From: an uncultured Nostocoides sp.
Lineage (GTDB): Bacteria; Actinomycetota; Actinomycetes; Actinomycetales; Dermatophilaceae
Reading direction: 5' to 3'
NCBI GenBank assembly: GCA_937873315.1
Contig: CALMQX010000033.1
Location: 248,001 to 312,000 of the forward strand
DNA: 64,000 nt
A model generated the notes under the pieces. That model worked only from the letters and a program-made list of their open reading frames with translations. It made no database searches and was not told the DNA's origin. Below are positions 35,687 to 45,791 of this stretch, piece after piece (positions within the stretch are counted from its first letter, which is position 1; the number at the start of each line of letters is the position of its first letter). A program made the translations under genes and the position numbers.

Positions 35687-36505
35687 GTGGCGACCAGACA
35701 GCAGGAACGTGACCGCGCTCGGCGCCGCTATGAGAAGCGGCAGGCCGAGCAGGCGCAAAAGTCCGCTGACCAGGCCCGGATCTCTCGTCTGATGGCTGTG
35801 GTCGGGACGGTGATCGCAGTGGTGGCTTTGGCCGCAATTCTGGGCTCCAAGCTCTCCTCGACCCGGGTGTCGAGCCCCGACCCTACGGTGAACGCCTCGC
35901 CCACGCCGGTCCTCGCGCAGGGCTGCACGAAGCCACCGGCCACGCTGGGAACCAGCGCGACTCTAGAGGCTCCCGACCCGGCAACGGCCGCGGGCAAGAC
36001 CTTCACGGCCACGCTGAAGACCACCTGTGGCGACCTGGTCTTCACCCTGGATGGCGCGAAGGCGCCGATGGCCGTGGCCTCCTTCCTGCAGCTCGCCAAG
36101 ACCGATTACTGGGTCGATTCGCCGTGCCACAGGCTGACCACGACTGCAGATCTCCAGGTGCTGCAGTGTGGTGACCCGACCGGTACCGGCAGCGGTAACC
36201 CTGGCTATGGCTATGCCGTGGAGAACGCGCCCAAGACCGGCCGCTACCCCCGCGGGACGTTGGCCATGGCACGCACCTCGGACGCCGCCAAGGGCAATGG
36301 CGGTCAGTTCTTTATCGTGTGGGGTGACAGCACCCTGATCGACAAGGACGGCTACACCATCTTCGGCACGGTGACCTCAGGGTTGGATATTGTCGACAAG
36401 ATCGCGGCACTCGGCGTGGCCGAGGGCAGCCGCACCCCGGAGGATGGCGCACCCAAGGCGCCCATCAGCATTCTCCGGGTGACCACGACTGAGAAGAAGG
36501 CATGA
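35687..36505 (+). CDS. Membrane-anchored cyclophilin-type peptidyl-prolyl isomerase
   Basis: This 272-aa protein has a highly charged cytoplasmic N terminus (RRRYEKRQAEQAQKSADQ), one membrane helix around residues 34-53, a Ser/Pro linker, and an extracytoplasmic cyclophilin domain with GNGGQFFIVWGDS and GYTIFGTVTSGLDIVDKI. It corresponds to mycobacterial PpiB (Rv2582), also next to relA. The arginine of the active site is weakly conserved (CHRLTT), so activity is likely but not certain. GTG 35687 has GGAAGG eight bases upstream. Confidence 0.9.
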   Translation: MATRQQERDRARRRYEKRQAEQAQKSADQARISRLMAVVGTVIAVVALAAILGSKLSSTRVSSPDPTVNASPTPVLAQGCTKPPATLGTSATLEAPDPATAAGKTFTATLKTTCGDLVFTLDGAKAPMAVASFLQLAKTDYWVDSPCHRLTTTADLQVLQCGDPTGTGSGNPGYGYAVENAPKTGRYPRGTLAMARTSDAAKGNGGQFFIVWGDSTLIDKDGYTIFGTVTSGLDIVDKIAALGVAEGSRTPEDGAPKAPISILRVTTTEKKA

Positions 36506-36509
36506 CGCG

Positions 36510-37895
36510 GTGAGCGACGAGACCTCCACCCCGCCCAACGACGAGGGCACGCCCGAGACCGGCGTGCCGGCGATCCCCTCGCCGGCAGCCCTGGCCTCGC
36601 GGATAGCCGCTCGGCCGGCCCCGCCAGCCACACCAACACCCGTCGTGCATGAGCACTCGCCATCGGCCCAGTTCGGCCGGGTGGCGGAGGACGGCACCGT
36701 CTTTGTCCAGGTCGGTGAGGAGGAGCGCGAGGTCGGGTCCTATCCCGGTGCGACCCCGGATGACGCGCTGCAGTACTTCGCTCGCAAGTTTGACGAGTTG
36801 GCCGCCACGGTCGCTCTCGCCAAGGCACGCTTGAGCACCCCGGAGGTCCCTACCAAGGAGATCGCCGATTCCGTTGCTCACGTCAAGGGGCAACTGAGCG
36901 AAGCGCGTGTGGTCGGTGACTTGGCCGCTCTCGAGTCGGAGATCGCCACCATCGAAGAGGCGCTCGGGGCGCGCCGGGCCGAGGAGGCCGCCGCGCGGGC
37001 AGCCGCCAAGGAGGCCGCCGCGGTGGCCCGCGAGGCGATCGTGAGTGAGGCCGAGAAGATCGCGGCGCAGCCCCCTGGTTCCACTCAGTGGAAGACCAGC
37101 ACCGAGCGGATGCGCACGCTGCTGGATGACTGGAAGTCCGCGCAGCGGGGCGGTCCGCGACTCGATAAGCCGATCGAGACTGCCCTCTGGCAGCGATTCA
37201 GCCACGCCCGCAACCACTTCGACAAGGCCCGTCGCGCCTGGTTCACCGAGCTCGAGCAGACCAGGGATGGTGCCAAGCGCGCCAAGGAGCGCCTGGTGGC
37301 TGAGGCCGAGTCCCTTGCTCACAGCAAGGATTGGGCACCTACTGCGCGTGCCTTCAAGGGGCTCATGGATCAGTGGCGCGCCGCTGGTCGGGCCTCGCGT
37401 TCCGATGACGACGCCTTGTGGGAGCGCTTCAAGTCGGCCCAGGATGCCTTTTTTACCGCCAAGGACGCCGTCGTGGCGGCCGAGGACGAGGAGTTCCGCG
37501 CCAACCTCGCGGTCAAGCAGGCCTTGCTCGCCGAGGCTCAGGCCCTCTTGCCGATCACCGATCTTGACGCGGCCAAGGCCAGCCTGCGGACGATCCAGGA
37601 CAAGTGGGACAAGGCCGGAAAGGTTCCGCGGGCGGATATCGACCGAGTCGAGAAGCCGATGCGTCGAGTGGAAACCGAGATCCGTGAGGCCGAGGACGCG
37701 CGCTGGCGCGCGACCAACCCCGAGACTGCGGCCCGGGCCAACTCCATGCTCACCCAGCTTGAGACGGCCATCGCCAAACTCGATTCCCAGATTGCCGCCG
37801 CCCAGAGCCGGGGCGATGCCGCCAAGGTGGCCTCGCTCGAGGAGGAGCGCACCGGGCGTCTGGCCTTCCTAGAGCAGGTCCGCAAACTGGGCTGA
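36510..37895 (+). CDS. DUF349 domain protein
   Basis: This 461-aa protein carries several DUF349 repeats, each a Trp-containing helical unit (DDWKSAQRGG, MDQWRAAGRAS, QDKWDKAGKVPRADI, each followed by LWERFKSAQDAFF-like text). The N terminus is Pro/Thr-rich and the C terminus a coiled coil. The function is unknown; the family is usually cytoplasmic and often stress-linked. It begins 4 nt after the cyclophilin stop codon with GTG, so the two form one operon. It converges with relA. Confidence 0.9.
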   Translation: MSDETSTPPNDEGTPETGVPAIPSPAALASRIAARPAPPATPTPVVHEHSPSAQFGRVAEDGTVFVQVGEEEREVGSYPGATPDDALQYFARKFDELAATVALAKARLSTPEVPTKEIADSVAHVKGQLSEARVVGDLAALESEIATIEEALGARRAEEAAARAAAKEAAAVAREAIVSEAEKIAAQPPGSTQWKTSTERMRTLLDDWKSAQRGGPRLDKPIETALWQRFSHARNHFDKARRAWFTELEQTRDGAKRAKERLVAEAESLAHSKDWAPTARAFKGLMDQWRAAGRASRSDDDALWERFKSAQDAFFTAKDAVVAAEDEEFRANLAVKQALLAEAQALLPITDLDAAKASLRTIQDKWDKAGKVPRADIDRVEKPMRRVETEIREAEDARWRATNPETAARANSMLTQLETAIAKLDSQIAAAQSRGDAAKVASLEEERTGRLAFLEQVRKLG

Positions 37896-37922
37896 GCGCC
37901 CTCGTATCCCGCCGGACGGTTC

Positions 37923-37938
37923 GCCCGCGGCAGCGGGC
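37923..37938. terminator. Bidirectional stem-loop between DUF349 and relA genes
   Basis: GCCCGC (37923-37928) and GCGGGC (37933-37938) enclose the loop GGCA between two converging genes. A run of nine G follows at 37940-37948, ending at the relA stop codon. A short but GC-rich stem like this can serve both directions. Confidence 0.55.
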
Positions 37939-37948
37939 TGGGGGGGGG

Positions 37949-40246
37949 CTAGATCCGGTGGGCGTCGAAGACGCCGTCGACGCGTTGCACGGCGTTGATG
38001 ACGTGGTTCAGGTGCTCCGGTTCGCCCATTTCGAAGGTGAATCGCAGTGTTGCGGTCCGCTGGCGGCTGGTATGCACGGTCGCCGAGAGGATGTTCACGC
38101 CATTGTCGGAGAGCACCCGCGTCACGTCCGAGAGCAGCCGTGACCGGTCCAGCGACTCCACGGCCAATTGCACCAGGAACATGCTGCCGGAGGTGGGCGC
38201 CCACTCGACTTCCAGGACCTTCTCCGGCTGCGCCAGGAGCTCGACGGCATTCGTGCAGTCTCGGCGGTGGACCGAGACGCCGCTGCCGCGGGTGACGAAA
38301 CCGAAGATGTCATCGCCCGGCACGGGAGTACAGCAGCGGGCGAGTTTGACCCATACATCGGGCATGTCCTTGACGATCACGCCAGGGTCACCAGCGCGCC
38401 GCCGCACCGGCCTGGTGAGCGTGGGTGAGGTGACCTCCGCCAGGTCCTCGATCGACCCGTCCTCTCCCCCGGCCAGCGCGAGCAACCGGCTGGAGACATG
38501 CTGTGCCGAGACGTGCCCCTCACCGACCGCGGCGTAGAGGCCCTCGACCCCGGCCAGGCGGAGCTCCTCGGAGACCGCGGTCAAGGACTGGACGCTGGTC
38601 AATCGCTGCAGTGGGAGGCCACGGCGACGCATCTGCTTGGCAATGGCGTCCTTGCCGCGATCAATGGCCTCCTCGCGACGCTCCTTGGTGAACCACTGGC
38701 GGATCTTGTTGCGCGCTCGGGCGGACCGAACGAAGGAGAGCCAGTCCCGCGAGGGACCCGCCGAATCGGCCTTGGAGGTCAGCACCTCCACGATGTCGCC
38801 ATTGTCCAGGGCGCTCTCGAGCGGGACCAGGCGACCATTGACCTTGGCGCCGATGCAGTGATGCCCCACCTCTGTGTGGACGGCATACGCGAAGTCGACC
38901 GGGGTCGACCCGGCGGGGAGGCCGACAAGCTGCCCCTTCGGGGTGAAGACGTAGACCTCGGTGGCAGTGACCTCAAAGCGCAGGGACTCCAGGAACTCGC
39001 CCGGGTCGCTGGTCTCCTGCTGCCAGTCCAGCAACTGACGAAGCCAGGCGCCATCGGTCGCTGAACTGCCGGCACCCTCGCGGGTGACCGCCCCCGGGGC
39101 GCCAACTCCGCGCAGCTCCTTGTACTTCCAGTGGGCGGCCACACCGTACTCGGCCCGCTGGTGCATGGCATGGGTCCGAATTTGGATCTCGACCGGCCGC
39201 CCGCCCGGCCCGATGACCGTAGTGTGCAGCGACTGGTACATATTGAACTTCGGGGTGGCGATGTAGTCCTTGAAGCGGCCGGTCAGGGGCTTCCAGCGGG
39301 CGTGCATGGCGCCCAGCGCGGCATAACAATCCTTGACCGTGTCCACGAGCACCCGCACGGCCACCAGGTCATAGATCTGGTCAAAGTCTCGACCGCCGAC
39401 CACCATCTTTTGGTAGACGGAGTAGTAGTGCTTGGGCCGGCTGGTCACGATCGCCTTGATCTTGGCGGCCCGTAGGTCGCCCGCGACCTGCTCGCGCACC
39501 GCGGCGTGGACCTGCTCACGTGCCGGCGCCCGCTCGGCCACCAGGCGCACGATCTCGTCGAAGACCTTGGGATAGAGCGTCTGGAAGGACAGATCCTCCA
39601 GCTCCCACTTGATCGTGTTCATGCCCAGTCGATGGGCCAAGGGGGCGTAGATCTCCAGGGTCTCCTTGGCCTTGCGCTGAGCACTCTCCTGGGAGACGTA
39701 CTTCCAGGTCCGAGCGTTGTGCAGCCGATCGGCGAGCTTGATGACGAGGACCCGAATGTCCTTGCTCATCGCGACAATCATCTTGCGGACGGTCTCGGCC
39801 TGCGCGGCTGAGCCATAGGTCACCTTGTCGAGCTTGGTCACACCGTCGACCAGCATGGCGACTTCGGCGCCGAACTCGCGCTCCATCTGATCCAGCGTGT
39901 AGTCGGTGTCCTCTACCACGTCGTGGAGTAACGCCGCCGCCAGCGTCATCGGGGTCATGCCCAACTCGGCCAGGATGGTGGTGACCGCCAGAGGGTGGGT
40001 GATGTATGGGTCACCGGACTTGCGAATCTGGCCCTCGTGGGCGCGGGCGGCGACCTCATACGCCCGGACAACGATGGCCACATCGGCGCGCGGATGGCTG
40101 GAGCGGACGATCTGCAAGAGCGGCTCGAGCACCGGGTGGCTGGCGGACCTGCTACTCGCCCCGATGAGCGCTAGGGCCGCGCGGGCCCGGGAGGACACTC
40201 CGGGGCTGCTCCCCGTGGTGGGGATGGGTGTGGTGTCCTCTGCCAT
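37949..40246 (-). CDS. relA: Bifunctional (p)ppGpp synthetase/hydrolase RelA/SpoT (Rel)
   Basis: This 765-aa long RSH protein makes and degrades (p)ppGpp. The HD hydrolase domain shows [13 protein letters not shown] and [15 protein letters not shown]. The synthetase domain shows [12 protein letters not shown] and [24 protein letters not shown] domain ([27 protein letters not shown]), a zinc-finger-like [13 protein letters not shown] and a C-terminal ACT domain follow. Both catalytic domains look intact. It has its own leaderless promoter 6 nt upstream and follows apt in a classical actinobacterial order. Confidence 0.96.
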   Translation of the reverse strand: MAEDTTPIPTTGSSPGVSSRARAALALIGASSRSASHPVLEPLLQIVRSSHPRADVAIVVRAYEVAARAHEGQIRKSGDPYITHPLAVTTILAELGMTPMTLAAALLHDVVEDTDYTLDQMEREFGAEVAMLVDGVTKLDKVTYGSAAQAETVRKMIVAMSKDIRVLVIKLADRLHNARTWKYVSQESAQRKAKETLEIYAPLAHRLGMNTIKWELEDLSFQTLYPKVFDEIVRLVAERAPAREQVHAAVREQVAGDLRAAKIKAIVTSRPKHYYSVYQKMVVGGRDFDQIYDLVAVRVLVDTVKDCYAALGAMHARWKPLTGRFKDYIATPKFNMYQSLHTTVIGPGGRPVEIQIRTHAMHQRAEYGVAAHWKYKELRGVGAPGAVTREGAGSSATDGAWLRQLLDWQQETSDPGEFLESLRFEVTATEVYVFTPKGQLVGLPAGSTPVDFAYAVHTEVGHHCIGAKVNGRLVPLESALDNGDIVEVLTSKADSAGPSRDWLSFVRSARARNKIRQWFTKERREEAIDRGKDAIAKQMRRRGLPLQRLTSVQSLTAVSEELRLAGVEGLYAAVGEGHVSAQHVSSRLLALAGGEDGSIEDLAEVTSPTLTRPVRRRAGDPGVIVKDMPDVWVKLARCCTPVPGDDIFGFVTRGSGVSVHRRDCTNAVELLAQPEKVLEVEWAPTSGSMFLVQLAVESLDRSRLLSDVTRVLSDNGVNILSATVHTSRQRTATLRFTFEMGEPEHLNHVINAVQRVDGVFDAHRI

Positions 40247-40258
40247 GACGGGAGTTTA
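40247..40258 (-). promoter_or_regulatory. -10 element of a leaderless relA start
   Basis: TAAACT (40258-40253) is six bases from ATG 40246. Together with the 45-bp gap to apt this suggests relA can be transcribed separately from the apt operon. Confidence 0.5.
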
Positions 40259-40291
40259 GTGGGGCTCCCCCGCTGGCCCGAAACCGGTGGT

Positions 40292-40831
40292 TCAGCCGAT
40301 GACGTGCAGGCTGTGGACTGGCCTGTCTGCCAGCGCTTTTCGACCCTCAAGAGCCGCGATTTCGGCGAGGCAGATAAACTCGATGACCCGGCCTCCGGCC
40401 CGCTCGATGAGTTCCCAGGCGGCCGCGGCGGTGCCGCCGGTCGCGAGCACGTCATCGACGAGCAGGACCCGCTCATGGTGGTCGAAGGCTCCGCGCTGCA
40501 CCTCGATCACCGCCGATCCATACTCCAGGTCATACGAACCAGCGATCGTGTCACCCGGGAGTTTGCCTGCCTTGCGCACGGGTACGAAGCCCACGCCCAT
40601 CTCATGGGCCAGGACCGCGCCCAGGATGAACCCACGAGCCTCGACACCGGCGATCACATCAATGGCACCCGTATGCCGCGCCGCCAGATGATCGATGACC
40701 GCGCCCCATGCCTGCGGGTCAGCCAGGAGTGGGGCGATGTCCTTGAAGAGCACTCCGGGCTTGGGGAAGTCCGGCACGTCACGCAGCCGCGAGGCGATCA
40801 GCGCGTCGAGAGCCGAGTCAGCATCGCTCAC
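40292..40831 (-). CDS. apt: Adenine phosphoribosyltransferase
   Basis: This 179-aa enzyme salvages adenine to AMP with PRPP. The PRPP-binding motif VLLVDDVLATGGTAAAAWEL is clear, and the N-terminal LRDVPDFPKPGVLFKDIAPLL and ARGFILG segments are diagnostic for Apt. ATG 40831 overlaps the secF stop codon as ATGA. It closes the yajC-secD-secF-apt run before relA. Confidence 0.96.
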   Translation of the reverse strand: MSDADSALDALIASRLRDVPDFPKPGVLFKDIAPLLADPQAWGAVIDHLAARHTGAIDVIAGVEARGFILGAVLAHEMGVGFVPVRKAGKLPGDTIAGSYDLEYGSAVIEVQRGAFDHHERVLLVDDVLATGGTAAAAWELIERAGGRVIEFICLAEIAALEGRKALADRPVHSLHVIG

Positions 40832-41964
40832 CGGCGCGACTTGGGCGTGCGCTTGGGCTGGTTGCGCGGGCCCGAGGTTGCGTACTTGTGCACCGCTCGC
40901 CCGGTCAGCGTCTGGCCCTCGGTCACCTCGACCTCGCCACCGTGGGTGCTCTGCGTTGACGCCTCCACCGCCGGGATGGCGAGCTTGGCGGCCCGTGCCT
41001 GTGAGCGGCTGGCCTTCTTGTCCAGCTCAATCACGGACTCCTCATTGCTGCGCAAGGAGACCAACAGCGGCGTCGCGATGAAGATGGAGGAGTAGGCGCC
41101 GACCAGGATGCCGACGAAGAGCACCAGCGAGAGGTCCAGCAGGGTCCCGGGACCGAGCTTGAAGATGCCCACCACCAGGATCGCGGCCACCGGCAGGAGG
41201 GCCACCACGGTGGTGTTGATCGAGCGCACCATGGTCTGGTTGACGGCCAAGTTGGCGGCTCCGGCAAAACTGAGGCGACCGTTGGCGAAGGCCTCCGTGG
41301 TGTTTTCCCGCACCTTGTCGAAGACCACCACCGTGTCGTACAGCGAGTAGCCGAGCACGGTGAGGAAGCCGATGAGGGTCGCCGGTGAGACCTCGAAGCC
41401 GGTCCAGGCGTAGATGCCGGCGGTGATGATCAGGTCGTGAGCGAGCGCGATCAGCGCGGCCAGGGCCATCTTCCAGGTGCGGAAGTAGATCGCCATCCCG
41501 ATGGCCACCAGGATCAGGAACCAGATCAGCGCCTTGAGGGCCTGCGAACTCACGGAGGCACCCCAGGAGGGGCCGATAAAGGTTGCGGACACCTGCTCGG
41601 TGCCGACCCCGAAGGCCTTGGCGAGCGAGCTGCGCGCCGCATCACTCTGCTGGCCGTCAAGACGCTCGGTCTGGACCCGAATGGTGCCGGTACCGAGTTC
41701 GGTGGCGTTCACCGTACGGCCATCGGTACCAACCGCCTCCCGAGCCTTGGCCTCGAAGTTGTCGGTGCTCGCTGCGCCCGAGACGCGGAACTCCGAGCCC
41801 CCGGTGAACTCCATGCCGAGGTTGAGCTTCGGGATGAACAGACCCAGCACGGCCACCGCGATGAGGACGAGGGAGCCGATGTAGAAGATCCGACGCTTGG
41901 GGACCACGGGGACCGAGCGCTCACCGGAGTAGAGCGCGTTACCGAATGCCGCGAAGCTGCTCAT
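40828..41964 (-). CDS. secF: Protein translocase subunit SecF
   Basis: This 378-aa SecF aids Sec-dependent export using the proton gradient. Six membrane helices are visible, with the first periplasmic segment starting at FTGGSEFRV and the conserved FLTVLGYSLYDTVVVFDKVRENT motif in helix 4-5. The C-terminal tail is basic. ATG 41964 overlaps the secD stop codon (41961-41964). A longer frame exists upstream but lies entirely inside secD. Confidence 0.95.
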   Translation of the reverse strand: MSSFAAFGNALYSGERSVPVVPKRRIFYIGSLVLIAVAVLGLFIPKLNLGMEFTGGSEFRVSGAASTDNFEAKAREAVGTDGRTVNATELGTGTIRVQTERLDGQQSDAARSSLAKAFGVGTEQVSATFIGPSWGASVSSQALKALIWFLILVAIGMAIYFRTWKMALAALIALAHDLIITAGIYAWTGFEVSPATLIGFLTVLGYSLYDTVVVFDKVRENTTEAFANGRLSFAGAANLAVNQTMVRSINTTVVALLPVAAILVVGIFKLGPGTLLDLSLVLFVGILVGAYSSIFIATPLLVSLRSNEESVIELDKKASRSQARAAKLAIPAVEASTQSTHGGEVEVTEGQTLTGRAVHKYATSGPRNQPKRTPKSRR

Positions 41965-43703
41965 CGCGCACCGCCTTCCGCCCCGGCGACGGCAGTCGGT
42001 CGGGAAACAAACCGGCCGCGGCCGGCATACGAGGTCGTGGAGGCTCCCAGTCGGCGTGGGTCCAGCCCGGATGAGGGGTGCCCATCCCGGAAGAAGGGGC
42101 GATGCGAGAGCAGGGAGACCATCGGGTGGGTGAAGAGGAAGACCACCACGAGGTCGATCAGCGTGGTGAGTCCCAGGGTGAAGGCAAAGCCGCGCACGCT
42201 GGAGGACGCCAGCACATAGAGCACGGCGGCGGCCAGGAAGTTCACGCCGTCGGCCGCCAGGATGGTGCGCTTGGCGCGCGCCCATCCGGTCTCCACGGCC
42301 GAGGCCAGAGAGCGGCCTTCACGCAACTCATCGCGGATGCGTTCGAAGTAGACGATGAAGCTGTCCGCCGTGAAGCCGATAGCGACGATCAAACCCGTGA
42401 CCCCGGCCATGTCCAGGCGGAGGTTGTGCGACCAACCCAGGATGGTCACCACCAGATAGGTCAAGGCTGCCGCAACCACGATGGAGGCGATGGTCACCAG
42501 GCCCAACACCCGGTACTGCAGCAGCGAGTACAGGAAGACCACGAGCAGGCCGACGAGGCCAGCGATGAGGCCGAAGCGCAATTGCTCCTTACCGAGCAGA
42601 GGGCTGATATCGGTGCTGGTCTGCAACTTGAAGGACAGTGGCAGGGCGCCGAACTTCAGGCTCTTGGCCAGGGCCTGCGCCTCGGCCAAGGTGAAACCCC
42701 CGGTGATCTGTGCGTGGCCGTCAGGGATAACCGAATTGAACCGGGGAGCCACGAGCACCCGTGAGTCCAGGGTGGCAGCCAACCGGTTGCGCGGATTGGC
42801 CAACGAAACCATGGTGCGCGAGATGTCGGCATACGCCTGCGCCCCTGTGGACTTCAAGGTCAGGTTGATGGCGACCGTGGAGGTGGTCACGCCCTGTGAA
42901 TTCGTGGAGTAGCCGGCCGAGGCGTCCTCGATTTGGTCACCGGCGACCACGACGGGACCCAGGATGTACTTCTCGGTGCGATCGGTGGAACAGGTGACCA
43001 GCGGCTTCTTGATGTCGTCGACCAGCCCGTCCAAGGCATCTGCCTTGCTGCAGTCGAGCGCTTGGAGTTGGTCCGCCAGGGCCTGCGTGACCCACTCTTC
43101 GCTGGTGGGGTCCGTGGGGGTGGCTGAGGAGGCGCTGGGGCTCGGCGAAGGGCTCGCGGAGGAGGTGGCCTTGGGGGTGGCGCTAGGGCTGGCCGAGGCG
43201 CTCTTGGTGGGCGACGCCTTCGAGGAGGCCGCCGGAGTAGAACCAGTGGTCGAGCTGGAGCCACTCGGGCTCACGGAACCGCTGGCCGATGGGGTCGGCA
43301 GGACAATCCCCGCCGTGGCCACCAGGACGGGGCGGAACTGCATCGCCGAGGACTTCTCGATGGCATTCTTGGTGGCTTCGTCGACCACGCCAGGAACGCT
43401 GACCACGATGTTGGTGTCGCCCAGGGTGGCGACCTCGGCCCCGCTGAAGCCGCTGGCATCCACGCGCTGCGAGATGATGTCGCGGGCCTGAGTAATGAGA
43501 TCCGGGGTGACCGCCTGGGAGCCATTGGTTTGCGGCTCGAGCACCATTTGGGTGCCGCCCTCAAGGTCCAGACCCAGCTTCGGGCTCAGTTGAGCTGTGC
43601 TCCACTGGTGCGCGCTACCCAGCAGCGCACCCAGGCCGACGAGCAGGACCAGAAACCAGATCAGCGACCGGCGGGCCACACCACGAGGAGTCGCGGCGGC
43701 CAT
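41961..43703 (-). CDS. secD: Protein translocase subunit SecD with a long Ser/Ala/Pro/Thr linker
   Basis: This 580-aa SecD has the N-terminal helix, the GLDLEGGTQMVLE motif, a periplasmic P1 domain, the SIVVAAALTYLVV-type helices and the GFTADSFIVYFERIRDELR signature in the membrane core. Residues about 136-200 (43104-43298) form a low-complexity Ser/Ala/Pro/Thr linker inside the P1 region; it probably lies outside the membrane. Its ATG shares one base with the yajC stop codon (TGATG). It forms a complex with SecF and YajC. Confidence 0.94.
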   Translation of the reverse strand: MAAATPRGVARRSLIWFLVLLVGLGALLGSAHQWSTAQLSPKLGLDLEGGTQMVLEPQTNGSQAVTPDLITQARDIISQRVDASGFSGAEVATLGDTNIVVSVPGVVDEATKNAIEKSSAMQFRPVLVATAGIVLPTPSASGSVSPSGSSSTTGSTPAASSKASPTKSASASPSATPKATSSASPSPSPSASSATPTDPTSEEWVTQALADQLQALDCSKADALDGLVDDIKKPLVTCSTDRTEKYILGPVVVAGDQIEDASAGYSTNSQGVTTSTVAINLTLKSTGAQAYADISRTMVSLANPRNRLAATLDSRVLVAPRFNSVIPDGHAQITGGFTLAEAQALAKSLKFGALPLSFKLQTSTDISPLLGKEQLRFGLIAGLVGLLVVFLYSLLQYRVLGLVTIASIVVAAALTYLVVTILGWSHNLRLDMAGVTGLIVAIGFTADSFIVYFERIRDELREGRSLASAVETGWARAKRTILAADGVNFLAAAVLYVLASSSVRGFAFTLGLTTLIDLVVVFLFTHPMVSLLSHRPFFRDGHPSSGLDPRRLGASTTSYAGRGRFVSRPTAVAGAEGGAR

Positions 43704-43990
43704 CAGTGCCCCTCGCCCGGTTCGGTGGAGACCGAACTGGCAACGGCGCGGCGGTCGAAGACCAGCGAGGTGCCATTGGCGTCGATGGTCACCTTGGCGT
43801 CATCGAGCGCAGTGATCCGCCCGTAGAGCCCGGAGGTCATGAGCACTTCGGTCCCCACGGTGAGCTCGGACTGCATCGCCTGGACCACCTTGGCGCGCTT
43901 ACGGGCGCTCACCATCATGTAGACGAGAAGAAGCAGGGGAAGGAGCAGCAGGATCAGGCTGCCGTAGCCGCTGCCGGTGGTGTCGCTCAT
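43703..43990 (-). CDS. yajC: Preprotein translocase subunit YajC
   Basis: This 95-aa protein has one N-terminal membrane helix (SLILLLLPLLLLVYMMV) followed by a basic stretch and the YajC domain (ELTVGTEVLMTSGLYGRITALDD). It associates with SecDF. ATG 43990 has AAGGA seven bases upstream, preferred over an upstream start at 44035 that lies in the leader. A 90-bp gap to ruvB contains a possible promoter and alternative hairpins. Confidence 0.93.
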   Translation of the reverse strand: MSDTTGSGYGSLILLLLPLLLLVYMMVSARKRAKVVQAMQSELTVGTEVLMTSGLYGRITALDDAKVTIDANGTSLVFDRRAVASSVSTEPGEGH

Positions 43991-44024
43991 GGAGAAGTCC
44001 TTGCGTATCCGTGGAGAGTCCCGT

Positions 44025-44071
44025 GGCGTGGGCACGCCAAAAAAGCGTGACGCACACGATCCGCCAGTCTA
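44025..44071 (-). promoter_or_regulatory. yajC leader with a -10 element and alternative hairpins
   Basis: On the minus strand a TAGACT word (44071-44066) lies about 75 nt before yajC. Downstream, CACGC (44049-44045) can pair with GCGTG (44037-44033) across a T6 tract, or GGCGTG (44038-44033) can pair with CACGCC (44030-44025). The two stems share one arm, so they exclude each other. Confidence 0.35.
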
Positions 44072-44079
44072 GGCGATGG

Positions 44080-45195
44080 TCAGCCCCGAAGGCGCCCACT
44101 GGGGGCTTGCGCGTCGAAGGTCATCTCAACTTGGCGTGCCGCGCCGGTGGGTGGGGCGAGGCCCAGGTGCTGCCAGGCCCGCGGCGCGGCCGCCCGGCCA
44201 CGCGGCGTGCGCACCAGGAAACCCTCCCGAACCAGGTAGGGCTCGGCCACCGTCTCGACCGTGTCGGCCTCCTCCCCCACGGCGACTGCCAGGGTGCTCA
44301 GTCCCACCGGCCCGCCGCCGAAGCGGCGGCATACGGCCTCCAGGACCGCCCGGTCCAGGCGATCCAGGCCGGCCTCGTCGACGTCAAAGAGCGCCAGCGC
44401 CTCGCGCGCCGCCGGGAGGTCCACTGAAGAGTCGCCATGGATCTGAGCCCAGTCACGCACCCGGCGCAGCAAGCGGTTGGCAATCCGCGGCGTGCCGCGC
44501 GAACGGCCAGCGATCTCGGTGATGCCGTCATCGGTGGCGTCCACGCCCAGAAGCCGGGCGGACCGGTGCAGGATCGTCACCAGGTCGGCGCTCGCGTAGT
44601 AGTCGAGGTGGCCGGTGAATCCGAATCGGTCGCGCAAGGGCGCGGGCAAGAGTCCTGCGCGAGTGGTCGCCCCCACCACGGTGAAGGGCGGCAGTTCGAG
44701 TGGGATCGCGGTGGCTCCCGGACCCTTGCCGACTATGACGTCGACCCGGAAATCCTCCATGGCCAGGTAGAGCATCTCCTCGGCCGCGCGGCTCATCCGG
44801 TGGATCTCATCCAGGAAGAGGACCTCGCCCTCATCCAAGCTGGACAGCACGGCGGCCAGGTCGCCGGCGTGTTGGATGGCCGGCCCACTGGTCACGCGGA
44901 TCGGGCGCTCCAACTCGGCCGCGACGATCATGGCCAAGGTGGTCTTGCCCAATCCCGGAGGGCCGGAAAGCAGCACGTGATCGGGGGCGGTCCCCCGCCG
45001 CCGAGCCGCGGTCAGGACCAAATCCAGCTGGTCGCGAACCCGTGGCTGCCCCGGGAAGTCAGCGAGCCGCTTGGGCCGCAGCGCTGCTTCGACCGTGCGC
45101 TCTTCATCGCTCTGCGCGGCATCGACGACCCGGGCGGTGGCGTCCAGGGAACCATCTGCCTCGCGCATTTCGCTGGAGAAGCCGTCCGAACTCAT
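44080..45195 (-). CDS. ruvB: Holliday junction branch migration ATPase RuvB
   Basis: This 371-aa AAA+ motor moves Holliday junctions with RuvA. Walker A is [18 protein letters not shown], Walker B is LFLDEIHRM, sensor 1 is [19 protein letters not shown] and the arginine finger region follows. The winged-helix DNA-binding C terminus ends with [14 protein letters not shown]. An N-terminal extension of about 45 residues precedes the [12 protein letters not shown] start. It overlaps ruvA by 4 nt and is part of the LexA-controlled ruvCAB operon. Confidence 0.96.
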   Translation of the reverse strand: MSSDGFSSEMREADGSLDATARVVDAAQSDEERTVEAALRPKRLADFPGQPRVRDQLDLVLTAARRRGTAPDHVLLSGPPGLGKTTLAMIVAAELERPIRVTSGPAIQHAGDLAAVLSSLDEGEVLFLDEIHRMSRAAEEMLYLAMEDFRVDVIVGKGPGATAIPLELPPFTVVGATTRAGLLPAPLRDRFGFTGHLDYYASADLVTILHRSARLLGVDATDDGITEIAGRSRGTPRIANRLLRRVRDWAQIHGDSSVDLPAAREALALFDVDEAGLDRLDRAVLEAVCRRFGGGPVGLSTLAVAVGEEADTVETVAEPYLVREGFLVRTPRGRAAAPRAWQHLGLAPPTGAARQVEMTFDAQAPSGRLRG

Positions 45196-45791
45196 CGGCG
45201 GAGCTCTCGCAGGGCCAGCCGCAACTGGGTCGCCAGATCCGCATCGCCCGGTGCGCTCGTCGCCACGGACTGCACCGCATCACTGGCTTGCTTTGCCGAC
45301 CAGCCAAGGCCCACCAGAGCTTCGACGAGCTGCTCATTGCGCGTGTCGGAGGACGGCGCCGACGGCGTGCCGCCCGCGCTGATCGATGGCATCCGCCCGA
45401 CCTTGTCGCGCAACTCCAAGACGAGCCGCTGCGCGGACTTGGGGCCGACCCCGGGCACTTTGGTCAGTGCCTTGGCGTCTCCGGTGCTCAGCGCGAGGCG
45501 CACCTCATCCGGGCCCATGACCGAGAGCATGGCCAGCGCGAGCCGGGGTCCGACGCCCGTGACCGTCTGCACGGTCTCGAACATCTCGCGCTCATCCCGG
45601 GAGGCAAAGCCATAGAGCGTGAGGGCGTCCTCACGCACGATGAGTGTGGTCGACAGGGTGACCGCCGCGCCATGAGCGGTGGCCGAGGCCGTGGTCGGCG
45701 TGGTGTGCACACGCAGCCCGACACCCCCGACGGTGACCACGAGGTGATCTAGGCCGACGTGCTCGACGGAGCCGGTCAGGGAAGCGATCAT
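45192..45791 (-). CDS. ruvA: Holliday junction branch migration complex subunit RuvA
   Basis: This 199-aa RuvA has the N-terminal OB-fold ([25 protein letters not shown]), two helix-hairpin-helix motifs ([38 protein letters not shown]) and the C-terminal domain III that contacts RuvB ([17 protein letters not shown]). It overlaps ruvC and ruvB by ATGA-type junctions. Confidence 0.96.
   Translation of the reverse strand: MIASLTGSVEHVGLDHLVVTVGGVGLRVHTTPTTASATAHGAAVTLSTTLIVREDALTLYGFASRDEREMFETVQTVTGVGPRLALAMLSVMGPDEVRLALSTGDAKALTKVPGVGPKSAQRLVLELRDKVGRMPSISAGGTPSAPSSDTRNEQLVEALVGLGWSAKQASDAVQSVATSAPGDADLATQLRLALRELRR

Noticed and set aside
37940..37948. Run of nine G before the relA stop codon, as a possible phase-variable tract
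   Set aside because: It lies just outside the relA coding frame and after the DUF349 stop, so length changes would not alter either protein.
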